Source: Deferribacteres bacterium
Lineage (GTDB): Bacteria > Nitrospirota > Thermodesulfovibrionia > UBA6902
Assembly: GCA_030598625.1 (NCBI GenBank)
Contig: JAUVPO010000154.1
Span: 1-5,103, forward strand
Length of the DNA stretch: 5,103 bases
Direction: 5' to 3'
The number at the start of each line of letters is the position of its first letter. Position 1 is the first letter of the stretch. The notes under the pieces are model-generated. The model saw only the letters and a program-made list of their open reading frames with translations. It was not told the origin of the DNA and searched no databases. A program made the position numbers and the translations under genes. Positions 1 to 5,103 of this stretch are shown here, piece after piece.

Positions 1-956
1 CCTATCAACATGGAGATTATGCCTCCAATTGTCAGAAGGCCAAAGGAGACGATTTTAATTTCGAGAATGAATAAAATTATTGCAACAATGATTAGTAGAA
101 GTCCGGCATAATTTACCGGCAGGGTTTGAAATGAATAAAAGGCAAGTATTAAGGATATTGCACCGATGACACCCGGAAATATGGCGCCCGGATTTGTAAA
201 TTCGAAAAAAATCCCGTAGAAACCGATGAGCATGAGCAGATAAGCAACGTTCGGATCGCTTATTATATCGAGCACCTTATGTCTGAAGCCGATATCTCTG
301 TATTGGATATTGACGCCTTTGGTTTTCAGGGTGTGTTTTCCTAAGGATGTTTCAACCATCCTCTGGTCGATTGTGTCTAATAATGTTCTGGTATCCGGCG
401 CGATTATATCTATAACTTTCAGCTTCAGAGCTTCTTTTTCTGTTATGGAGACACTCTCCCTTACGGCCTTTTCCGCCCATTCGGAGTTTCTTCCCCTTTT
501 TTCGGCTATGGATTTTATATAGGCGGAAGCGTCATTAACGGCTTTCTCGGCAAGGGTCTTATCCATTTTTCCGCCTATGCCCACAGGATGCGCGGCGCCG
601 ATATTTGTGCCCGGCGCCATAGCGGCTACATGAGACGCGAGAGTAATAAATACTCCCGCGGAAGCGGCCCTGGCCCCGCCGGGGGACACGTACACTATTA
701 CCGGAATTTCGCTTGCCGTTATTTTCTTGACAATTGACCTCATTGAGGTGTCAAGACCACCGGGTGTATCCAGTTCAATGACCAGCGCATCCGCTTTTTG
801 GGTTTCCGCCTCATCAATGCTTTTGGAAATGAATTCAGACATTACAGGATTTACAACTCCCTCCACATTGATTACAATTACATCGGCGACTGAAGGACGG
901 GTGAGAAGAAGTGAGGCAATAAGGACCAGAAACAAGAGGAAAGATTTATTCGTCAT
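1..956 (-). CDS. NfeD-family membrane-bound serine protease (ClpP class), 3' end beyond the window
   Basis: On the minus strand an ATG at 956 opens a frame of 318 codons that is still open at the left edge, so the C-terminus is missing. Residues 1-24 look like a signal peptide: a polar start (MTNK), a Leu/Ile/Val-rich core, then PSVA before Asp25. Residues 25 to about 220 are a ClpP/crotonase-type protease domain. Its motifs are ELDTPGG (61-67), SPGGARAASAG (91-101) with the probable nucleophile Ser99, and EKAVND (137-142) with the probable general base Lys138. This matches the Ser-Lys dyad of archaeal PH1510-N. From about residue 237 there are three to four hydrophobic membrane segments. The soluble OB-fold NfeD domain usual in the long form would lie beyond the window. 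These proteases often act with stomatin/SPFH partners in membrane quality control; whether a partner gene follows cannot be seen. An in-frame ATG at 1004 would add 16 residues, but 956 sits directly before the signal peptide. The gene is divergent from queE. Confidence 0.9.
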   Translation of the reverse strand, partial: MTNKSFLLFLVLIASLLLTRPSVADVIVINVEGVVNPVMSEFISKSIDEAETQKADALVIELDTPGGLDTSMRSIVKKITASEIPVIVYVSPGGARAASAGVFITLASHVAAMAPGTNIGAAHPVGIGGKMDKTLAEKAVNDASAYIKSIAEKRGRNSEWAEKAVRESVSITEKEALKLKVIDIIAPDTRTLLDTIDQRMVETSLGKHTLKTKGVNIQYRDIGFRHKVLDIISDPNVAYLLMLIGFYGIFFEFTNPGAIFPGVIGAISLILAFYSFQTLPVNYAGLLLIIVAIILFILEIKIVSFGLLTIGGIISMLI

Positions 957-963
957 TTGAAAA

Positions 964-994
964 ATTATAACCTTAGCGGCCTTGTAATTGTCAA
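964..994 (-). promoter_or_regulatory. Candidate sigma70-type promoter of the NfeD-family gene
   Basis: Read on the minus strand, a perfect TTGACA (989-994) is followed after 19 bp by a perfect TATAAT (964-969). The spacer is 2 bp longer than optimal. Transcription would be expected to begin about 7 bp past the -10 element, near 957, which is directly at the ATG at 956. The message would then have almost no leader. Both hexamers are seen in the sequence; activity and start point are inferred. Confidence 0.5.
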
Positions 995-1017
995 GACTTT
1001 TCATTATATGATATATT
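988..1017 (+). promoter_or_regulatory. Candidate sigma70-type promoter of the queE-bioF-SDR-bioD unit
   Basis: On the plus strand TTGTCA (988-993, five of six consensus bases) and TATATT (1012-1017, five of six) are separated by 18 bp. The predicted start near 1024 would leave a leader of about 36 nt before the queE ATG. The -35 hexamer overlaps the -35 of the divergent NfeD-family promoter by five bases. I see no biotin-repressor operator or preQ1 riboswitch in this gap, so control of the unit by biotin or by a queuosine precursor is not supported. Confidence 0.4.
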
Positions 1018-1059
1018 ACATCTTGTTAAGAAAGGCCCGAATAAAACGACATCTTATCC

Positions 1060-1704
1060 ATGCTTAAAATCAACGAAATATTTAAAAGCATTCAGGGAGA
1101 ATCTACATACGCTGGCCTTCCGTGTACCTTTGTAAGGCTGGCCGGCTGCAATCTCAGATGTACGTATTGCGATACCAACTACGCATACTATGACGGCAAG
1201 GAGCTATCCGATGAAGAAATAGTGTCCAAGATTCAGGAATACGGTGTTAAGTGTGTTGAGTTTACCGGAGGGGAGCCTCTGCTTCAGGAAGAAACCCCTA
1301 AATTATTAAAGACCCTTCTTGATAAAGGATATAACGTGCTGGTCGAAACAAACGGTTCAATCTGCATAGGTTGTCTTGATAAGAGACTGAACATAATCAT
1401 GGATTATAAAACCCCGAAGAGCGGAATGAGCGAGCGGATGAGGCCGAAGAATCTGGATTTTTTAAAGCCGACAGACCAGATAAAGTTTGTGTTGATGGAT
1501 GAATCGGATTACAACTGGGCCAAAGATATAATTATCAATAATAAATTGCTTGACAGGTTTGAAAATGTTCTTATGTCGCCTGCATACGGAGAGCTTTCAC
1601 CCAAGTCTCTCGTGAACTGGGTTTTACAGGACAACCTTCCGGTAAGAGTACAGTTGCAAATCCATAAATACATCTGGGCTCCTGACGAACGTGAAGGGAT
1701 ATAA
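1060..1704 (+). CDS. queE: 7-carboxy-7-deazaguanine synthase (radical SAM)
   Basis: The product (214 aa) fits the QueE family, which converts 6-carboxy-5,6,7,8-tetrahydropterin to 7-carboxy-7-deazaguanine with loss of ammonia, a committed step toward preQ0/preQ1 and queuosine in tRNA. It is a cytosolic radical SAM enzyme. The N-terminus EIFKSIQGES (6-15) is typical of QueE. The cluster motif C30-x3-C34-x2-C37 binds the 4Fe-4S cluster, and aromatic Tyr36 sits before the last Cys as usual. TGGEP (69-73) is the SAM-binding motif, VETNG (95-99) is the next conserved strand, DYKTPKSG (115-122) and a C-terminal QIHKYIW complete the family pattern. Length is normal. The ATG at 1060 starts right at the conserved N-terminus, but no Shine-Dalgarno site precedes it; the only purine run (AAAGG, 1031-1035) is about 24 nt away. 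It is the first gene of a tight unit with biotin genes, and the other queuosine genes (queC, queD, folE or queF) are absent from the window. Confidence 0.93.
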   Translation: MLKINEIFKSIQGESTYAGLPCTFVRLAGCNLRCTYCDTNYAYYDGKELSDEEIVSKIQEYGVKCVEFTGGEPLLQEETPKLLKTLLDKGYNVLVETNGSICIGCLDKRLNIIMDYKTPKSGMSERMRPKNLDFLKPTDQIKFVLMDESDYNWAKDIIINNKLLDRFENVLMSPAYGELSPKSLVNWVLQDNLPVRVQLQIHKYIWAPDEREGI

Positions 1705-2896
1705 TAAATCGGGACCGGGAAGACGGAATAAAATCAGTAAAAAATATGATGATGAGTTAAAGGAACTTAAAGCAAAAAAACTCTTAAGAAAAATTACCTG
1801 CCTTGAATCTTCCAGTAAGTCAAAGATAGTAATAAAAGGTCAAACCTATATTGATTTTTCTTCAAACGATTACCTTAATCTATCCGACAATTCTGAAATC
1901 ATTAAAGGCGCTGCCGCCGCTTTAAAAAAATACGGCCTTGGTTCAGGCGCTTCAAGGCTCCTGAGCGGCACTTATTTGCCGCATCGGATGCTTGAAGAAA
2001 GAATAGCGAAATTCAAAAAGACTCGGGCTGCGTTAGTATTTAATACCGGCTATGCCGCAAATACGGGCGTTATCCCTGCAGTTGCGGGAGATGATGCAAT
2101 GATTTTCAGCGATGAACTTAATCACGCGAGTATAGTCGACGGTGCGAGACTTTCAAGGGCGTATGTAGAAATATACAGACACAGAGATATTGATCATCTG
2201 GAGGCGCTTTTAAAAAAAACATTTAAAAGCCCCTCCAGAAAAAAAAGGTTGATAATTACCGATACTGTCTTCAGTATGGACGGGGATATAGCGCCTTTAA
2301 ATGACCTGGTCTTTTTAAAAAATAAATATCGTGCAATATTGATGATCGATGACGCGCATGGAACAGGGGTTCTTGGCAAGTCAGGAAGGGGAGGGCTTGA
2401 GCATTTCGGCATTGGACCGGACGGCATCATTCAAATGGGCACGCTGAGCAAAGCAGCCGGATGTTACGGCGCTTTTGTAGCCGGTAAAAAGGATTTAATC
2501 AATTTGCTGCTTAATAAGGCAAGAAGTTTTATATATTCCACATCGCTTCCTCCCCCGGTATGTGAAGCAGGGGTAAAGGCAATAGATATTATTGAAACAA
2601 GGTCGGATAAATTGAGAAAGAGGTTATGGAAAAACAGGGAACGTCTTTATGAGGGGCTCAACGCCTTGGGATTTGATACTCTTGATTCAGAGACACCGAT
2701 TGTCCCCATCCTGATTGGAAGCGCCGACGCCGCTTTAAAATTGGCAAGGTATCTTTATAAAAATAAAATATTTACGCCTGCAATCAGACCGCCTACGGTC
2801 CCGAACGGAAAATGCAGGATTAGATTTTCAGTAACAGCCGGACATACGAATAATGATATTGATCTGGCGCTTGAGAGTTTGAGGAGATTCAAATAA
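1691..2896 (+). CDS. bioF: 8-amino-7-oxononanoate synthase (KAPA synthase), PLP enzyme
   Basis: This 401-residue protein belongs to the alpha-oxoamine synthase family and most resembles BioF, which condenses pimeloyl-ACP or pimeloyl-CoA with L-alanine, releasing CO2, to form KAPA. Visible motifs are FSSNDYLNL (56-64), GSGASRLLSGT (84-94), NTGYAANTG (118-126), NHAS (144-147) with His145 likely stacking on the PLP ring, FSMDGD (194-199), IDDAHGTG (219-226) with Asp220 and His223 as PLP contacts, and TLSKAAG (251-257) with Lys254 as the Schiff-base lysine. FIYSTSLPP (280-288) and the C-terminal IRPPTVP (365-371) are also family hallmarks. The frame begins at a GTG (1691) inside the last codons of queE, a 14-nt overlap that suggests translational coupling. 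Family similarity seems to begin only near residue 16, so the first 15 basic residues are an extension or reflect an unusual start; no other ATG, GTG or TTG lies in that stretch. The related enzymes glycine C-acetyltransferase (Kbl) and ALA synthase are alternatives, but the bioD neighbour favours BioF. Confidence 0.92.
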   Translation: MKGYNKSGPGRRNKISKKYDDELKELKAKKLLRKITCLESSSKSKIVIKGQTYIDFSSNDYLNLSDNSEIIKGAAAALKKYGLGSGASRLLSGTYLPHRMLEERIAKFKKTRAALVFNTGYAANTGVIPAVAGDDAMIFSDELNHASIVDGARLSRAYVEIYRHRDIDHLEALLKKTFKSPSRKKRLIITDTVFSMDGDIAPLNDLVFLKNKYRAILMIDDAHGTGVLGKSGRGGLEHFGIGPDGIIQMGTLSKAAGCYGAFVAGKKDLINLLLNKARSFIYSTSLPPPVCEAGVKAIDIIETRSDKLRKRLWKNRERLYEGLNALGFDTLDSETPIVPILIGSADAALKLARYLYKNKIFTPAIRPPTVPNGKCRIRFSVTAGHTNNDIDLALESLRRFK

Positions 2897-2930
2897 AATA
2901 TTCATTGCTTCCGGTATTTAATTTTTTTAT

Positions 2931-3638
2931 ATGGTTTGTTTAATCACAGGTTCGTCGAGGGGTCTTGGTAAGATAATTGCGCTTGCCTTTGGAAAACAGG
3001 GTAGTCGGGTTGTTGTCCATTACAGGGACAATAAGAGTAAGGCCGATGATGTTGCTTCAGAGATAAAGGAATCAATTGTTCTTAAAGCTGAAGTCGGAGA
3101 TCCCGAAAAAGTAAATGCTCTCGTTGATGATGTTATCAATAAATGGGGCGGGATTGATGTGCTTGTAAATAACGCGGGTATTACAAAAGAGGCCTTGCTG
3201 ATAAAAACATCAGGGCGGGACTTTGATGATATTGTCAACACAAATCTGAAGGGTCCTTTTAATTTCATACGCGCTGCAGGCCGGCATATGATGAGACGGC
3301 GAAGAGGGCATATAATAAATGTGTCATCCTTTGCGGGGATTAAGGGTAAGGAAGGTTTATCCGCTTATTCGGCGTCAAAGGCCGGCCTTATAGGCTTGAC
3401 CGTAACAGCGGCAAGAGAACTGGCAAGATACAATATTATGGTAAACGCGGTATTGCCCGGATATATGCTTACTGATATGGGAGGCGGCTCAAGTGACAGG
3501 GCAAGGGATATTGCTTTAAGGGAAAGCCTGGTGAAGGAATTTTCAGGTCCCGATAATGTCGCTGAATTCATTTGTTATCTTGCGAAGACAAAAGGAATAA
3601 CGGGGCAGGTTTTTAATCTGGACAGTAGAATTATTTGA
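2931..3638 (+). CDS. FabG-like short-chain dehydrogenase/reductase within the biotin unit
   Basis: This 235-residue classical SDR most resembles 3-oxoacyl-ACP reductase (FabG), which reduces 3-oxoacyl-ACP to 3-hydroxyacyl-ACP with NADPH. The Rossmann motif TGSSRGLG is at 6-13, NNAG at 80-83, and the catalytic set is Asn105, Ser133, Tyr146 and Lys150 (YSASK). PG (176-177) follows as usual. Arg10 in the glycine motif and Arg32 after the second strand suggest NADPH rather than NADH. The basic run at 122-125 lies where E. coli FabG has an ACP-contacting arginine, so an ACP-bound substrate is plausible. The C-terminus is unusual: the common VDGG ending is replaced by NLDSRII. The start is fixed by an in-frame stop at 2919-2921 and by the Rossmann strand beginning at residue 2; no ribosome binding site is seen. 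Lying 34 nt after bioF and 30 nt before bioD, it may act in pimeloyl-chain synthesis, but a general fatty-acid role cannot be excluded. Confidence 0.88.
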   Translation: MVCLITGSSRGLGKIIALAFGKQGSRVVVHYRDNKSKADDVASEIKESIVLKAEVGDPEKVNALVDDVINKWGGIDVLVNNAGITKEALLIKTSGRDFDDIVNTNLKGPFNFIRAAGRHMMRRRRGHIINVSSFAGIKGKEGLSAYSASKAGLIGLTVTAARELARYNIMVNAVLPGYMLTDMGGGSSDRARDIALRESLVKEFSGPDNVAEFICYLAKTKGITGQVFNLDSRII

Positions 3639-3668
3639 AGAAGAATTCGAATCCCCGATCCCTATTTT

Positions 3669-4367
3669 ATGACTAAAGGTATATTCATAACAGGCACTGA
3701 CACCGGGGTCGGCAAGACCTTTGTGGCGGAGGGTTTGATTAAGGCCGTTCGGGAAAAAGGGCTTAATGTTTGCCCTATGAAGCCTGTGGAGACGGGATGC
3801 AGATTGAGACAGGGAAGACTTATACCTGCTGATACTCTCAGACTTATCAGGGCATCCGGGGTTGATGAAGAGATTGATTTGATTAATCCTTACCGGTTTA
3901 ATCAACCGCTTGCGCCGTCAGTGGCAGCGGAAATCGAAGGAATGAAAATAAACAGGAAAAGAATATTCTCTGCTTATGATCGACTTTCAAAAAAATATGA
4001 TATCACAATCGTTGAAGGGGCTGGAGGCGTAATGGCGCCTGTTTTTAAAAAATACCTTTTCCTTGACCTGATAAATGACCTTAAATTGCCTCTTGTAATA
4101 GTATCAAGACCCGGGCTTGGAACGATAAATCATACTCTTCTTACCATAGATGCCGTTAAGAATAAAGGGTTGCATATTCTGGGTGTGATAATTAATTACT
4201 CTGTTAATATTAAAAAAGGATTGACCGAGAAAACTAATCCTGAAGTAATAGAGAAACTTGGAGGATCGCCGGTATTGGGAATTGTGCCTTATTTAAGAAA
4301 TCCGTCTGACGGTCGCGTCCAGAAAATATTAGAGCGGATCGCGGCAAAGATATTGCCGGTATCGTGA
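3669..4367 (+). CDS. bioD: ATP-dependent dethiobiotin synthetase
   Basis: The product (232 aa, normal family length) is BioD, which carboxylates 7,8-diaminononanoate and closes the ureido ring using CO2 and ATP to give dethiobiotin. It is a cytosolic P-loop enzyme that acts as a dimer in known members. The modified Walker A motif GTDTGVGKT is at 9-17 with Lys16. KPVETG (38-43) carries the conserved active-site lysine Lys38. NPYRFNQPLAPSVAA (73-87) is the typical substrate-side loop, VEGAGGVMAP (115-124) holds the conserved Glu116, and GLGTINHTLLT (149-159) follows. The ATG at 3669 begins directly at the first beta strand. The sequence before it is pyrimidine-rich, without a Shine-Dalgarno site. 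This is the last gene of the plus-strand unit and it is convergent with the two-CW gene 42 nt away. The transaminase making its substrate and the biotin synthase using its product are not in the window. Confidence 0.94.
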   Translation: MTKGIFITGTDTGVGKTFVAEGLIKAVREKGLNVCPMKPVETGCRLRQGRLIPADTLRLIRASGVDEEIDLINPYRFNQPLAPSVAAEIEGMKINRKRIFSAYDRLSKKYDITIVEGAGGVMAPVFKKYLFLDLINDLKLPLVIVSRPGLGTINHTLLTIDAVKNKGLHILGVIINYSVNIKKGLTEKTNPEVIEKLGGSPVLGIVPYLRNPSDGRVQKILERIAAKILPVS

Positions 4368-4409
4368 TTGATAAAAAAGCAGAGAATAAATGTTTAAACA
4401 AAAAGGGAG

Positions 4410-4745
4410 CTACTGTTCCATGGGAACGTTTTGTTGAATTGCGTCTGAATTCTCCAGGAATGAACCGGTTGCCTTGCACACGTTTAGCAGTCCTTCTTCT
4501 GCTGTAACTTTATAACGGAATTCACAGGAAAAACATGAAGAATTACGATGCAGGTCAGAACATTTTACTTCACCGTTACAGCATGTCTCAGCAATAATCC
4601 AGCAAATCCTTCCGCCATTTACCCCCCCGTTTAAATCATTAGCAGAAGTTTCAGTTGCAATGGGACAGCTGCCGGATTTGCTGTTGCCATTCTCTGATGG
4701 CCCCTTGCCGCATTTCATAAATTCCCAACAGTTGGGTTTATTCAT
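4410..4745 (-). CDS. Small cysteine-rich two-CW domain protein
   Basis: This 111-residue protein has ten cysteines (6, 12, 27, 48, 55, 56, 62, 71, 74, 90). It contains the paired Cys-Trp motifs that define the two-CW domain: NCWEFMKCG (5-13) and GGRICWIIAETCC (44-56). These are followed by CxxC at 71-74 (CFSCEFRYKV) and a conserved-looking EEG at 83-85. It has no signal peptide or membrane segment, so it is probably cytosolic. Family function is unknown to me. The cysteine arrangement suggests a metal- or cluster-binding or redox-responsive module, and related domains occur alone or attached to signalling proteins. The ATG at 4745 lies directly before the first CW motif. The preceding 30 nt are AT-rich with no Shine-Dalgarno site. 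Residues 91-111 look like a low-conservation tail. It is transcribed toward bioD and is probably a separate unit. Confidence 0.8.
   Translation of the reverse strand: MNKPNCWEFMKCGKGPSENGNSKSGSCPIATETSANDLNGGVNGGRICWIIAETCCNGEVKCSDLHRNSSCFSCEFRYKVTAEEGLLNVCKATGSFLENSDAIQQNVPMEQ
4415..4432 (+). terminator. Weak candidate intrinsic terminator after bioD
   Basis: GTTCC (4415-4419) and GGAAC (4423-4427) can form a 5-bp stem around a 3-nt ATG loop, followed by GTTTT. It lies about 50 nt after the bioD stop and inside the 3' end of the convergent two-CW gene, where the bases also code for protein. The stem is short and the T tract is interrupted, so it could be chance. No better hairpin is present between 4368 and 4409. 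Confidence 0.25.
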
Positions 4746-4818
4746 TATATAAATTTATTCTTAACACCATGTGTCCCGGAGATTATTGTCCCCTTTGTGA
4801 TAACACACATTTATCATT

Positions 4819-4847
4819 ATTTTATTCGAGTAAAATAAGGAAGACAA
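4819..4847 (-). promoter_or_regulatory. Candidate sigma70-type promoter of the two-CW gene
   Basis: On the minus strand TTGTCT (4842-4847, four of six consensus bases) is followed after exactly 17 bp by TAAAAT (4819-4824, five of six). Transcription would begin near 4812, giving a leader of about 67 nt. A short inverted repeat, TGATAA-N7-TTATCA (4798-4816), covers the predicted start and could be an operator. In DNA this AT-rich such matches arise easily by chance. Confidence 0.35.
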
Positions 4848-4886
4848 CTATATACAAATATTATCACTAAATGGATGTTTTAGCAA

Positions 4887-4919
4887 TAATATAATTTATA
4901 TCAAATATAAATTATATTA
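4887..4919. repeat. Perfect 15-bp A/T-only inverted repeat with a 3-nt spacer
   Basis: TAATATAATTTATAT (4887-4901) and its exact reverse complement (4905-4919) flank the spacer CAA. Both arms are entirely A and T. It lies in the 251-nt gap between the divergent two-CW gene and the rightmost gene. It lacks GC pairs and a following T tract, so it is unlikely to be an intrinsic terminator. It could be a protein-binding palindrome, a cruciform-prone or easily melted site, or chance in AT-rich DNA, although a perfect 15-bp match is uncommon. Confidence 0.6.
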
Positions 4920-4953
4920 ATTCTTACATGATATATAAAAGACAAAATTTCTT

Positions 4954-4959
4954 TATAAT
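4954..4959 (+). promoter_or_regulatory. Possible -10 element for the rightmost gene
   Basis: A perfect TATAAT lies about 38 nt before the ATG at 4997. No recognisable -35 hexamer is present at 16-19 bp upstream. This is an isolated match in very AT-rich sequence and only suggests where transcription may begin. Confidence 0.25.
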
Positions 4960-4996
4960 ATCTGAAGTAAGCGGTTTTTACATCAAATGATATACA

Positions 4997-5103
4997 ATGC
5001 AGGTTGAAAAGTCCATAAATATTGTGGGGTTATCTGTTATGCGGCATCCTGAATGGATAAAGGTTAAGACAACGGAGACACACAAAACCCGGAAAATCCT
5101 TAG
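4997..5103 (+). CDS. N-terminus of a partial gene, possibly lipoyl synthase
   Basis: A frame opens after an in-frame TGA at 4988-4990 and runs without a stop to the right edge, giving 35 codons from the ATG at 4997. The segment MRHPEWIKVK (residues 15-24), followed by a polar stretch and then RKIL, resembles the start of lipoyl synthase (LipA), where a P-x-W-[IL]-K-V motif precedes the conserved HTVC-type cysteine region. LipA is a radical SAM enzyme that inserts two sulfurs into octanoyl groups on lipoyl domains. None of its diagnostic cysteines fall within the window, so the call rests on this short motif alone. The ATG at 5039 (residue 15) is an alternative start closer to the family pattern, and GGGG sits 9 nt before it. 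A different protein remains quite possible. Confidence 0.45.
   Translation, partial: MQVEKSINIVGLSVMRHPEWIKVKTTETHKTRKIL

Noticed and set aside
310..960. Plus-strand open frames at 310-522 and 727-960
   Set aside because: They lie antisense to the NfeD-family protease, whose motifs are intact in the minus-strand frame; their translations show no recognisable domain.
982..1030. Biotin repressor (BirA) operator, from TTGTAAT (982-988) and ATTACA (1015-1020)
   Set aside because: The arms are only 6 bp, the spacer is 26 bp rather than about 14-16, and the AACC/GGTT part of the BirA consensus is missing.
1024..1059. preQ1 riboswitch in the queE leader
   Set aside because: The short leader lacks the preQ1-I stem with C-rich loop and the A-rich tail with AAACTA; no hairpin of that shape is visible.
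1060..1704. queE product as an activase (NrdG or PflA type) instead
   Set aside because: All share CxxxCxxC, but the EIFKSIQGE N-terminus and C-terminal QIHKYIW fit QueE, and no glycyl-radical enzyme gene is nearby.
2897..2930. Terminator between bioF and the SDR because of the run of seven Ts
   Set aside because: No stable GC-containing hairpin precedes the T run; the AAATA/TATTT pairing is too weak.
4391..4400. TGTTTAAACA palindrome between bioD and the two-CW gene as terminator or operator
   Set aside because: It is a 10-bp palindrome with no loop, so it cannot form an ordinary terminator hairpin, and it lies in a convergent gap where an operator is not expected.
2194..4479. Minus-strand open frames at 2194-2430, 3020-3268, 3365-3571, 3543-3905 and 4234-4479
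   Set aside because: They are antisense to bioF, the SDR and bioD (the last also overlaps the two-CW gene), all of which carry full motif sets; the translations look like shadow sequence.

Overview
This 5.1 kb window holds seven protein-coding genes and three short regulatory gaps. I see no rRNA, tRNA, CRISPR array or insertion sequence. The base composition is AT-leaning and the intergenic DNA is very AT-rich. The gene set is that of a free-living bacterium: a long-form NfeD membrane protease, queuosine and biotin biosynthesis, a cysteine-rich two-CW protein and a possible lipoyl synthase. Two-CW proteins are, from memory, commonest in anaerobic or metal- and sulfur-reducing lineages such as Desulfobacterota and Nitrospirota. 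I offer that only as a rough placement; the window has no phylogenetic marker that settles it.

Layout: (1) 1-956, minus strand: a membrane-anchored ClpP-class serine protease of the NfeD/STOPP family, cut off by the left edge. (2) 957-1059: a divergent promoter region in which the two candidate -35 hexamers lie almost on top of each other. (3) 1060-4367, plus strand: a compact four-gene unit, queE, bioF, a FabG-like SDR reductase, and bioD. queE and bioF overlap by 14 nt and the other gaps are 34 and 30 nt. (4) 4410-4745, minus strand: a small two-CW protein convergent with bioD. (5) 4746-4996: AT-rich intergenic DNA with a candidate promoter for the two-CW gene and a perfect 15-bp A/T inverted repeat. 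(6) 4997-5103, plus strand: the first 35 codons of a gene that may be lipA.

How the genes fit together: BioF condenses a pimeloyl thioester with L-alanine to give 8-amino-7-oxononanoate (KAPA), and BioD closes the ureido ring of 7,8-diaminononanoate to give dethiobiotin. The intervening transaminase (BioA type), biotin synthase (BioB) and any pimeloyl-forming BioC/BioH, BioW or BioI are not in this window. The SDR between bioF and bioD has all the catalytic residues of a 3-oxoacyl-ACP reductase, so it may help supply the pimeloyl chain; this is inference from position and family. queE makes 7-carboxy-7-deazaguanine for queuosine and has no chemical link to biotin, so its place at the head of the unit is probably cotranscription.

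The most general oddity is translational: none of the seven starts has a convincing Shine-Dalgarno sequence at normal spacing, and the nfeD promoter may give a nearly leaderless transcript. I found no clearly novel system. The points most worth following are the SDR inside the biotin unit, the shared divergent promoter, and the consistent lack of Shine-Dalgarno sites.
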